From Chryseobacterium gleum (GTDB taxonomy: Bacteria > Bacteroidota > Bacteroidia > Flavobacteriales_D > Crocinitomicaceae), in contig CAMDFX010000007.1 of NCBI GenBank assembly GCA_945897805.1, forward strand, positions 62,001-126,000: DNA of 64,000 nucleotides, given 5' to 3'. The notes under the pieces were generated by a model that worked only from the letters and a program-made list of their open reading frames with translations, ran no database searches and had not been told where the DNA came from. Within the stretch, counting starts at the first letter, position 1. Each line of letters opens with the position of its first letter. The translations under genes were made by a program, and so were the position numbers. Shown piece after piece: positions 56,220 to 63,518 of the stretch.

Positions 56220-57293
56220 ATGGGTAATTTTAAATCAATTTTAAATAATTTACTGATTGTTTTACCAATCTTTGCTTGCTTTGTAACTTCTTACGCGCAA
56301 GATCCTAACTTTACACAGTTTTATAACAATCCCGTGTACTACAATCCTGGAATGACTGCCATTGGAAATGGCTTTACTTTTCGGTCTAATTACAGAAGTT
56401 TATGGACGCCAATCATTAGCAAATTCGACACTTATTCCGTTACTTTTGAGGCGGAAGCAATCAATAAAGTGGGTGTTGGTGTGCTTGCTTTTAGTGACGT
56501 TGCTGGTGAAGGATTATTGCGGACTACTGCAGCAAATCTTTATTATTCATACCGTGCGGTAGACACTCGAAATTTAATTTTTCAAGTTGGATTTTCTGGT
56601 GGAATTGTGAATAAATATGTCGATTGGAGCAAATTTACTTTTACAGACCAACTAGATGAAATATTTGGAAAAGTATCTAATTCAGCATTCATTAATCCCA
56701 ATTTTAATTCTGTTACTTACGCCGATTTTGGTTCTGGATTTGCATTTAGATTTAATAGAAAATCCAGAAAGTCAGGAACAGCTTACAAAAGATCAACCAT
56801 CACTTTAGGCGGCGCTGTGCATCATTTGTCGCGTCCAAATGATGCTTTAATCGGCGAAAAAGATAAATTGCCAATGAAATTTAACGTTCATGGAAATGCC
56901 AATTTATTAATCAATAAGATGATTTATTCGCCTGCTTTTATTTTTGAAAGACAAAATCAATTTCAAACAGTTACCATCGGCATGAGCGTCGTTAACAAAC
57001 CATTTATTTTGGGTTTTTGGTTAAGAAATAGAAATTATCTGTTTACTGGAAATCGATATGATTCCTTCATTACTTCGTTGGGGATGAATATTCCCATGAA
57101 TCGCGTCTCAACAATGCGCATAACTTATAGTTTTGATCTCACTGTTTCTCGTTTGAGAACTGCCTCAATTGGTTCACATGAGGTGAGTTTGATTTTAGAT
57201 TTTGACAATCAAAAACTCTTCAAAAACGTGCAAACAAGACGGAACAATAAGCGCAAATACCGCTGCCCAACTGATTTTAAAGGATACGATTAG
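56220..57293 (+). CDS. PorP/SprF family type IX secretion protein, 357 aa
   Basis: An outer-membrane beta-barrel of the PorP/SprF family. A signal peptide (ending FVTSYAQ) is followed by QDPNFTQFYNNPVYYNPGM (about residues 27-45), the classic family start, then strands RSNYRSLW and the C-terminal MRITYSFDLTVSRLR, which ends in a short basic tail. Proteins of this family act with type B C-terminal-domain cargo; SprF is needed for SprB in Flavobacterium johnsoniae. Two bases separate the stop of the giant adhesin from this ATG, so the pair is translationally coupled and this protein is the likely dedicated partner. Confidence 0.93.
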   Translation: MGNFKSILNNLLIVLPIFACFVTSYAQDPNFTQFYNNPVYYNPGMTAIGNGFTFRSNYRSLWTPIISKFDTYSVTFEAEAINKVGVGVLAFSDVAGEGLLRTTAANLYYSYRAVDTRNLIFQVGFSGGIVNKYVDWSKFTFTDQLDEIFGKVSNSAFINPNFNSVTYADFGSGFAFRFNRKSRKSGTAYKRSTITLGGAVHHLSRPNDALIGEKDKLPMKFNVHGNANLLINKMIYSPAFIFERQNQFQTVTIGMSVVNKPFILGFWLRNRNYLFTGNRYDSFITSLGMNIPMNRVSTMRITYSFDLTVSRLRTASIGSHEVSLILDFDNQKLFKNVQTRRNNKRKYRCPTDFKGYD

Positions 57294-57348
57294 TCTGATC
57301 ATTTTCCTTTTTCAAGGGTAAAACTTACTTCGGTAAACTCATTACAGG

Positions 57349-57753
57349 TATTTTGAGGTGCTGAGATTATTTGTTCGTTGAGGAAATTCAAATTTGCGGA
57401 ATGATAGTTCTGTAATTCATCGCCTGAAGTAACAGATCTTAAATCTAAGGTTTTTAAAATAAAATGGAGATTTAAGAAAATAGCCGTCCTAGTGATTGGA
57501 CGGTTTTTGAAACGCGCTAAAAAGTGTAAACGATTGAGATAGCGATAGCTCATCGATAGAAGTCACTTTTTAGAAGTTTTAAAAATGCTGTAGTTTACGG
57601 AAGCAAGTTCAATCACGGAGACTTGATTACCTGCGGTGCTACTGCGTGGTTTCTTTTGTTACTTTACTTTCATCAAGGAAAGAAAAGTAAAAATCTAAGG
57701 TGTAAAGATTATTTTGATGTTTAACGTAAATTGATAGTCAGCACCTCAAAATA
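57349..57753. mobile_element. candidate MITE-like element with 16-bp perfect inverted ends
   Basis: TATTTTGAGGTGCTGA (57349-57364) is the exact reverse complement of 57738-57753. If the outer TA is a target duplication, the element is 57351-57751 (401 bases) with 14-bp ends. Inside are a 10-bp perfect hairpin CTAAAAAGTG / CACTTTTTAG (57517-57526, 57564-57573) with a smaller nested stem, a CCGTCC/GGACGG hairpin followed by T (57484-57508), an 11-base direct repeat AAATCTAAGGT (57441, 57691), and an 11-bp stem with one mismatch at 57661-57688. No credible coding sequence is present. The rest of the gap 57294-57813 is ordinary AT-rich DNA. Confidence 0.55.
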
Positions 57754-57779
57754 AACCAATCGCTTTTTCAATTCAGAAA

Positions 57780-57809
57780 TTGTGCATTCGTTTCAAAATC
57801 CTACTTTTG
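57780..57809 (+). promoter_or_regulatory. promoter of the CPBP gene (TTG-19-TACTTTTG)
   Basis: TTG at 57780-57782, a 19-base spacer, TACTTTTG at 57802-57809, only 4 bases before the ATG at 57814. This suggests a leaderless or near-leaderless transcript. Confidence 0.6.
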
Positions 57810-57813
57810 AACT

Positions 57814-58746
57814 ATGAAATTTATTCAAATTGGATTTTCTGGTAAAAATGGTTTTCTAAATTATTTTGCAACTTTCGCTTTAACTGCATCCACGCTTTTG
57901 GGCGTGGGTTTGATTCCCTATACTTTTGCTTTAAAAAAGGCAGGTTTGGTTTTGACTAAAGGAGTTACAACCCAAGATGCCATCAATGCATTGGGTGAAA
58001 ATACTTTTTTAGCCTTGCAGTTATTTCCATTTGTCATTTCACTTTTTGTATTGATGCTTTGCAATAAATTCATTCACAAGCGTACCGTTTTGTCCTTGTT
58101 TACCTCCCGAGATTCATTCGATTGGAAACGTTTTTTTATCAGTTTTGGCGCTTGGGGAATTTTGATGTTTGCGATGCTTGGAATCAACGCATTCGTCTTG
58201 AAAAATCCTTATGAATGGAACTTTCAGTCGCAAACATTTTGGATGCTTTTAGCAATTTCCATTTTTGTGATTCCGCTGCAAACGACTTTTGAGGAAGCTT
58301 TTTTTCGCGGAAATTTATTCCAAGGAATGGGATCGTTCTTCCGAAAAGGTTGGATTACAGTCTTCTTTACAGGGTCACTTTTTGCTTTGATTCATGGTTC
58401 CAATCCAGAAGTGGAAATGCTCGGTTTTGGAATTTTAATCTATTTTTTAGTCACAGGAATCTTCCTCGGAATTCTGACTTTAATGGACGACGGTTTAGAG
58501 CTTTCCATGGGATTTCACGCTTGGAATAATATTTTTGGCGCTTTGTTTGTCACCAATAATTGGCAAGTTTTTCAATCTGATGCCATTTGGATAGACACCG
58601 CAAAACCTAATTTTGGTTGGGACGCCATTGCTTCCATGGCAGTTTGTTTTCCCTTGTTGATTTTACTTTTTTCAAAACTTTTCAAATGGAAAGATTGGAA
58701 AAAACGCTTTTTTGGAGAAATCGAGAAACCTGACGAGTCAAAATAA
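57814..58746 (+). CDS. CPBP family intramembrane glutamic protease, 310 aa
   Basis: A multi-pass membrane protease of the CAAX/CPBP (Abi) family. All three core motifs are visible: FEEAFFRG (Glu160, Glu161, Arg165), FALIHGSN (His194), and FHAWNN (His235). Six or more helices surround them. Substrate unknown; family roles include peptide maturation, bacteriocin self-immunity and stress signalling. It is a single gene with its own promoter, lying between the MITE-like element and the PorP/SprF relic. Confidence 0.9.
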   Translation: MKFIQIGFSGKNGFLNYFATFALTASTLLGVGLIPYTFALKKAGLVLTKGVTTQDAINALGENTFLALQLFPFVISLFVLMLCNKFIHKRTVLSLFTSRDSFDWKRFFISFGAWGILMFAMLGINAFVLKNPYEWNFQSQTFWMLLAISIFVIPLQTTFEEAFFRGNLFQGMGSFFRKGWITVFFTGSLFALIHGSNPEVEMLGFGILIYFLVTGIFLGILTLMDDGLELSMGFHAWNNIFGALFVTNNWQVFQSDAIWIDTAKPNFGWDAIASMAVCFPLLILLFSKLFKWKDWKKRFFGEIEKPDESK

Positions 58747-58827
58747 GGAAAAGGATTTGCTGTTTTTAGCGTACAATTAGATTTTGTCTATTAAAAGCAA
58801 GGAAGATTCATTTTAAAAATTAAATAG

Positions 58828-59055
58828 CCTTTAAATGGTCTTTTTAATCGAAGTTTTTTCAATTTATTGGCGAAATACAACAACCGCTACTGGGCAGGAA
58901 TTATCTACAGAATGGCTGATGCCGTTGGTTTCACCGCTGGTTGGGACATCAAGGAAAGATATAGAATTGGGTATAGTTATGATCACACAATCAACAAGTT
59001 GACCATGATTTCAAGAGGAACACATGAGGTTGTTTTGGGATTTTTGTTGAAATAG
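58828..59055 (+). pseudogene. C-terminal relic of a PorP/SprF gene
   Basis: In one frame, 58828-59055 encodes about 75 residues ending in YWAGIIYRM, GWDIKERYRIGYSYDHT and RGTHEVVLGFLLK, the canonical last barrel strands of PorP/SprF proteins. There is no ATG in the frame and a stop precedes at 58825-58827, so the front of the gene is gone. The sequence differs clearly from the full PorP/SprF at 56220-57293, so it is a second, decayed copy and not a duplicate of that gene's end. Confidence 0.8.
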
Positions 59056-59179
59056 GCTTGGGTTTGGTGGTAATTTGTTTTACGAAGCCCGTTATGTTTA
59101 AACCCTAATAAATATTTCTGTTGATATATTTTAATTGTAGATTAGGCTCAATTTTACAATTTCCTTGATAAAGAAAACT

Positions 59180-59425
59180 TTAATCTTCATCCGTAAAGCT
59201 AGAATCTTCAAAGCCCTTAAAAAGTGTTGAAAGCTTTATTTCAAAAGCATCAGCAAATTTTTGAGCTGAGTATATGGTAATTGTGAATTCTCCTCTTTCA
59301 ATGGCAGAGATATTTTGAAAGTTATTACCCAATTTATCTGCTAATTCAGGTTGCGTCATTTTATTTTCTTGCCTCAATTTCTTGATGTAAGTTCCAAACA
59401 ATAAACTAAACTCTGCTTTTTCCAT
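59180..59425 (-). CDS. XRE/HTH transcriptional regulator, 81 aa
   Basis: A small Cro/C1-type DNA-binding protein. ATG 59425 is preferred to an upstream TTG. The helix-turn-helix is KLRQENKMTQPELADKLGNN (about residues 16-35), with the recognition helix at NFQNISAIERGEF. No ligand domain is present; the C-terminus is acidic. It is divergent from the small-membrane-protein run that starts at 59522, and two dyads lie between them (see 59461-59508). It is probably the local repressor. Confidence 0.9.
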   Translation of the reverse strand: MEKAEFSLLFGTYIKKLRQENKMTQPELADKLGNNFQNISAIERGEFTITIYSAQKFADAFEIKLSTLFKGFEDSSFTDED

Positions 59426-59460
59426 AAGGTGCAAAGTCTTAATTTCTTCCTTTTAAGAGC

Positions 59461-59508
59461 TAACAGTATATTGTTATATTAAAAAAAATAATTAGTTTTG
59501 GCTAATTA
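59461..59508. promoter_or_regulatory. divergent promoter with two operator-like dyads
   Basis: On the plus strand TTG (59471-59473), a 19-base spacer and TAGTTTTG (59493-59500) form a good -33/-7 pair for the gene at 59522. Dyad 1, TAACA-6-TGTTA (59461-59476), covers the -33 box; dyad 2, TAATTAG-6-CTAATTA (59489-59508), covers the -7 box. Both have 6-base spacers. Repression by the adjacent XRE protein is the simple reading. Confidence 0.6.
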
Positions 59509-59521
59509 AAAAATACTTTAT

Positions 59522-59812
59522 ATGTTTTTATTAGTCATTTTATGCATAATTGCGGTTGGTTATTGGTTGTTTAGAGCAAAACTTGTAATCAAGCTTGAAA
59601 AAAAAGAGATAAAAACAAATTTAGAAACCTTAGTACTTGTAACTTTTGTGAAAAGATTAGGATTGACAATTTTACTTTTGGCAATTTGTGCACTTATTAC
59701 TGGACTAATTGTTCAGGGTATGGGAAATAAGGTTTCTTCTGCAGGGTTTCTTCCTTTTATTATTATACCAATCTTTCTTTTTATTTCAAGACAGATTTGG
59801 AGGATTAAATAG
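59522..59812 (+). CDS. small membrane protein of unknown function, 96 aa
   Basis: Three hydrophobic segments: about residues 2-17, 46-68 and 75-92, separated by a Lys-rich loop after the first (VIKLEKKEIKTNLE). I do not recognise the family. It starts 16 bases after the probable transcription start and is the first gene under the dyad-covered promoter. Confidence 0.55.
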   Translation: MFLLVILCIIAVGYWLFRAKLVIKLEKKEIKTNLETLVLVTFVKRLGLTILLLAICALITGLIVQGMGNKVSSAGFLPFIIIPIFLFISRQIWRIK

Positions 59813-59869
59813 GCTATATTTTTGCTAAATATCTTTGTAAAAATTTTAAAAACAACTAAATATGACACT

Positions 59870-60061
59870 ATGAAAAATTCACTTAAATTAATTTTGACAG
59901 GTATTATAATTATTTACCTTTTAATAGGCTTAGGAATTGATCAATATTCTGATTATAAACTAAGCCAAAGTGAAAGCCTTTTAGAGGGGGTAGCAAGAGA
60001 TCTTGATAAGTATGGTCCTGGCCATATAATATCAATTGTGTTTTGGCCATTCTACTTGTAA
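59870..60061 (+). CDS. small membrane protein of unknown function, 63 aa
   Basis: ATG 59870 gives one hydrophobic helix (about residues 5-23), a charged middle (YSDYKLSQSESLLEGVARD) and a conserved-looking end (GPGHIISIVFWPFYL). An upstream non-ATG start would only add a polar leader. Function unknown. Confidence 0.5.
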   Translation: MKNSLKLILTGIIIIYLLIGLGIDQYSDYKLSQSESLLEGVARDLDKYGPGHIISIVFWPFYL

Positions 60062-60089
60062 ACTATTTTCATCTGTTAAATTTATCTAA

Positions 60090-60365
60090 ATGAGATTAGT
60101 AAGATATATCAGTGTTTCTTTATCAGTATTTGCAGTAATCTGTCTTTTGTCAACGAAAATATGCTACATCAATCCTGATGAAACTTATTCTTGGTATTCA
60201 GGTATTTGGCATGGAATTTTCATTTTACCGCATTGGGTTGTAAGTTGGTTCACAGATGGAGTTTACTGTAAAGCACCAAATGCTTCAACTGCTTATAGTA
60301 TTTGGTGGTGGATATTTTTGGTATCTACTGTATTTGCTATTCTTTCTCCAGCAAAAAATCGTTGA
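60090..60365 (+). CDS. conserved small membrane protein, 91 aa
   Basis: Hydrophobic segments at about residues 8-25, 40-55 and 68-85. Distinctive Trp-rich segments YSWYSGIWHGIF and AYSIWWWIFLVS. I have an impression of similar short proteins in other Bacteroidota, always uncharacterised; this is recall and not a search result. Two Cys near the N-terminal side (ICLLSTKICYINPDETY). Confidence 0.6.
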   Translation: MRLVRYISVSLSVFAVICLLSTKICYINPDETYSWYSGIWHGIFILPHWVVSWFTDGVYCKAPNASTAYSIWWWIFLVSTVFAILSPAKNR

Positions 60366-60426
60366 TACAAGCAATTATTAGTTTTTGAATAATAGACTAT
60401 AAAAACAGAATACTTATTTTTATTTC

Positions 60427-60975
60427 ATGAGTAATACTTTGGAAGAAACTAATGCGAAAGCATCAATTTGGCAACAATTAAGGTCAAATAAGATTGCAGT
60501 TATTTCATCTTATACAATAGCAAAATCAGTTGTTGGAGCTTTTTTTATGGTTTTAGTTAGTTATGAACCATTTAGATTTATTATAAAAAAGTGGTCACTA
60601 TATTTTCCAATCGTAAATCTGCAAAATTTCCTAGAAGATTTTGTGTTTATTTTACTCATTTCAATTGACACGATTTTATTTTGCTTTTTGATCAAAAATC
60701 TGATTAAAGAGACCAATAAAAAAACAAATTGGTTTCTTGCTTTTGGTTTTTTAATTACTCCATTTCTATTCAAAACATTTATTTTTATTTTAACTGGAAT
60801 GATGTTCTCAATTGGAATTAAAGAGTTTCAAAATGAGATTAATTATATTTTTAGTGATTCAATTGTATTAATACCAACATTATTTGTTTTAATTTTTAAA
60901 GTGTCACTTTGTTATGTCTTATTAAATTGGTTTGAACAAAAAAAGGATCTTATTCACTATTTAAAATCGATGTAA
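60427..60975 (+). CDS. membrane protein of unknown function, 182 aa
   Basis: About four helices, near residues 27-45, 68-92, 98-122 and 142-160. No recognised family. The end (WFEQKKDLIHYLKSM) overlaps an open frame in another phase that continues with more helices (60936-61337), so this gene may be the front part of a longer, frameshifted gene. Confidence 0.5.
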   Translation: MSNTLEETNAKASIWQQLRSNKIAVISSYTIAKSVVGAFFMVLVSYEPFRFIIKKWSLYFPIVNLQNFLEDFVFILLISIDTILFCFLIKNLIKETNKKTNWFLAFGFLITPFLFKTFIFILTGMMFSIGIKEFQNEINYIFSDSIVLIPTLFVLIFKVSLCYVLLNWFEQKKDLIHYLKSM

Positions 60976-61085
60976 GACATTTTCTTTGGTTTTTTATACC
61001 TACCTCAGGATATGTTTATTTCATTTTAAAATACCTTATTTATTTTGTTACAAATTATTCAGATCACATTGCAAATCTAAAATAT

Positions 61086-61337
61086 TTGAGCAGGGCTTGG
61101 TGGGGTTCAATTTTTTCAATGCCAATTTTTGCTTTTGGTTTGTTTTTTTTGCTTTTAACACTTATGTCTAGACTCAAGGTCAACCTGGAGTTGGTGAAAA
61201 AGAGTAATATAAATTATTTAGCCATATTTACTTTTGGTATTATTTCACCTCTCTTACTATTCTTTTTCGAAAATCAAGTGTTTCAGTTTATTACATTTAT
61301 TCTAAATTTTTTGATTTATTATTGTGATAAAATTTAG
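61086..61337 (+). CDS. membrane ORF, 5' end unresolved (possible frameshifted continuation)
   Basis: The frame is open from 60936 to 61337. The first available start in this frame is TTG 61086, but a well-formed helix (FLWFFIPTSGYVYFILKYLIYF) lies upstream of it, which suggests that translation normally enters from the preceding gene. Helices follow at WWGSIFSMPIFAFGLFFLLL, IFTFGIISPLLLFFF and VFQFITFILNFLIYY. It may be a separate gene with an unusual start or the back half of the 60427 gene after a frameshift. Confidence 0.35.
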   Translation: MSRAWWGSIFSMPIFAFGLFFLLLTLMSRLKVNLELVKKSNINYLAIFTFGIISPLLLFFFENQVFQFITFILNFLIYYCDKI

Positions 61338-61941
61338 AATTACAGGTACATATCTTTCCTACAGCATTATTGAATTAAATCAAGCTGATGCTTTATATCT
61401 TCAAAATATTATGGAAAGTGAGCTTGTCAACTATGATAAGATATTTTTTGAGCGTAAAGACTTCAAGAAGCTTGGTTTTAAATCTATAGAAGAACTAACT
61501 ATGAAATCTCAAATAAATGGCTTTTTATCTTCATTTCACTCATTACAGTATCCTGATGTTTTTACGTTCTTTAAGAACAAGAAGAAAGTATTTGTTTGTG
61601 CTGTAGATCGTTTAGAAACTAAATATCATTCAGGCTTATATGAGGAGTATTGTAATGTTAAATCATCTATTAATCCTCATGATTTTAGCTTTAGAATAAA
61701 GAAAGGATGTAAATACTTCTTATGGAAGAAACAGCAAATTGGTACTTTCACATTTGCTCTTAAAGATGATATTGATTTGAACCAACTTTTATTTGAGCAC
61801 AAGGTACATCACTTTAAGTTTAAGGGATTTTATTACAATCCTGTTCAACTGCTAGAAATTTATTTAGATGATAGTATATTGAATTTTTCTGTAGGAAAAA
61901 AGTCTGAGGAAAGACAAACTATAGTTGTGTTGAAGAACTAA
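61324..61941 (+). CDS. hypothetical soluble protein, 205 aa
   Basis: GTG 61324 start, overlapping the preceding frame by 14 bases. No signal or helices; mixed charged sequence with segments such as FERKDFKKLGFKS, VFVCAVDRLETKYHSGLYEEY and HKVHHFKFKGFYYNP. No family recognised. The overlap suggests it belongs to the same unit as the membrane genes before it. The 189 bases after it (61942-62130) hold no gene. Confidence 0.55.
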   Translation: MIKFRITGTYLSYSIIELNQADALYLQNIMESELVNYDKIFFERKDFKKLGFKSIEELTMKSQINGFLSSFHSLQYPDVFTFFKNKKKVFVCAVDRLETKYHSGLYEEYCNVKSSINPHDFSFRIKKGCKYFLWKKQQIGTFTFALKDDIDLNQLLFEHKVHHFKFKGFYYNPVQLLEIYLDDSILNFSVGKKSEERQTIVVLKN

Positions 61942-62094
61942 GATTTGACTGAACGTTTCAATGCTAAAAAGGTCTTGCACACTATTTGACACACTCACAC
62001 TTTAAATTAAGTTAAATTCAACTATTGAAATATTTAGAGTGTTTAGTTTTGTCAGGAACAATTGTTATTAGAGCTTATCAAACACAGTAGAAAC

Positions 62095-62123
62095 AAAAAA
62101 AAGCCTCACATTTCTGTGAAGCT
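62095..62123 (-). terminator. terminator of tRNA-Val
   Basis: On the minus strand AGCTTCAC / GTGAGGCT (one G-T wobble) with a 6-base loop, then a run of T. It lies 8 bases after the tRNA. Confidence 0.8.
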
Positions 62124-62130
62124 TTCTGAG

Positions 62131-62205
<75 letters not shown>

Positions 62206-62248
62206 ATTTTAACGCTAGAAACACCACTGTATTTCGTAATTGCGTGTG

Positions 62249-62278
62249 CAAAGATACGGCACTTTTTTGAATTAGCAA
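62249..62278 (-). promoter_or_regulatory. tRNA-Val promoter (TTG-19-TATCTTTG)
   Basis: On the minus strand TTG (62278-62276), a 19-base spacer, TATCTTTG (62256-62249). The box is about 43 bases upstream of the tRNA's first base. Confidence 0.65.
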
Positions 62279-62297
62279 GGATTTTTCTGAAAAAAAA

Positions 62298-63518
62298 TTA
62301 AAAAAGATCGCTGATTAAAAAGAAACTTCCTGTAATTAAAATGGTATCTGTTTTATTTGCTGATTGTTGAGCGCTTTGTACTGCATCTTTCATTTTTGAA
62401 TAGTACGATGCTTTTAAATCTAATGATTCAGCAGTTGACTTTAAGTCATGAACTTTTGCGCTGCGTTCACTGCTGAATTCAGTTAAATAAAACGTAGCGT
62501 CTTTTGGAAACAATGCAAGAATACTTTGTAAATCTTTGTCTGAACTGGTTCCATAAACAATGTGCAATTGTCCAGAAACCTGTGATTTTATCGAATGCAA
62601 CAATTGTTTTATGCCGTCTACATTGTGCGCCGCGTCTACAATTGTCAATGGATTTTGAGAGATTATTTCAAACCTTCCTCTAAAACCTGTGTTTTTTTTG
62701 GTGTTTTCAATTCCAAGCGTAATTTGAGATTCAGAAAAATCAAATCCGAGTTCGTTCAAGGCTTGAATAGCGGTTCGAACCGTTCTTTCATTTTTCCATT
62801 GATAGCTATCAGCAGGGAAATGAAAAGGTATTTTGAATGTTTGTTTTTCGGCCCAATATATTTTCGCCTGCTGTTTATGAGCCATTTTTTCGAATACTGC
62901 AATTGTTTCCGGCAAAGTTTCACCTATCACAATCGGAATATTCACTTTGATAATTCCTGCTTTCTCAAAGGCAATTTTCTCTAATGTGTCTCCTAAAATC
63001 GCTACATGATCCATGCCAATATTGGTAATAACTGATAGGATAGGGGAGATGATGTTCGTTGAATCCAATCTTCCGCCTAAACCAGTTTCGATGATGCAAA
63101 TTTCACATTTCGATTCAATAAAATGAGTCAAAGTCAGCGCCCAAGTAATTTCAAAAAAGGAAGGTTTGACCTCTAAAGTCAAATGTCTAATTTGTTGACA
63201 AAATGAAACAACTCTTTCTTGAGAAATTTGTATTCCGTTCACTAAAATTCGTTCTCTGAAATCCTGGATGTGTGGCGAAGTAAAAAGCCCAGTTTTTAAC
63301 CCCTTTTCCATGCAAATAGATGCAAGCATATTGGCTGTCGAACCTTTGCCATTGGTTCCTGCAACGTGAATGTATTGAAGTTGATTGAAATCTATATTCA
63401 ACTGTTTGCACAAACTCAACGTGTTGCTTAAATCAGGTTTGTAAGCAACCGCTCCAATTTTTTGATACGCTGGAAATTGCTCAAATAGCCAATCAATTGC
63501 TTCTTCGTAAGTGGTCAA
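62298..63518 (-). CDS. folC: bifunctional dihydrofolate / folylpolyglutamate synthase
   Basis: Adds glutamate to dihydropteroate and to folates. 406 residues, typical. The P-loop is VAGTNGKGSTANML (about residues 52-65), followed by FTSPHIQDFRERI (the folate-binding Omega loop), ETGLGGRLDSTNI (about 142-154) and the C-terminal DAAHNVDG (about 292-299). Its start overlaps the upstream TonB-like gene by 4 bases, so they are translationally coupled. The tRNA-Val gene lies downstream in the same orientation with its own promoter. Confidence 0.95.
   Translation of the reverse strand: MTTYEEAIDWLFEQFPAYQKIGAVAYKPDLSNTLSLCKQLNIDFNQLQYIHVAGTNGKGSTANMLASICMEKGLKTGLFTSPHIQDFRERILVNGIQISQERVVSFCQQIRHLTLEVKPSFFEITWALTLTHFIESKCEICIIETGLGGRLDSTNIISPILSVITNIGMDHVAILGDTLEKIAFEKAGIIKVNIPIVIGETLPETIAVFEKMAHKQQAKIYWAEKQTFKIPFHFPADSYQWKNERTVRTAIQALNELGFDFSESQITLGIENTKKNTGFRGRFEIISQNPLTIVDAAHNVDGIKQLLHSIKSQVSGQLHIVYGTSSDKDLQSILALFPKDATFYLTEFSSERSAKVHDLKSTAESLDLKASYYSKMKDAVQSAQQSANKTDTILITGSFFLISDLF

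Noticed and set aside
57299-57553. 84-residue minus-strand open frame downstream of PorP/SprF
   Set aside because: It lies mostly within the MITE-like element, covers its hairpins and shows no protein-like composition.
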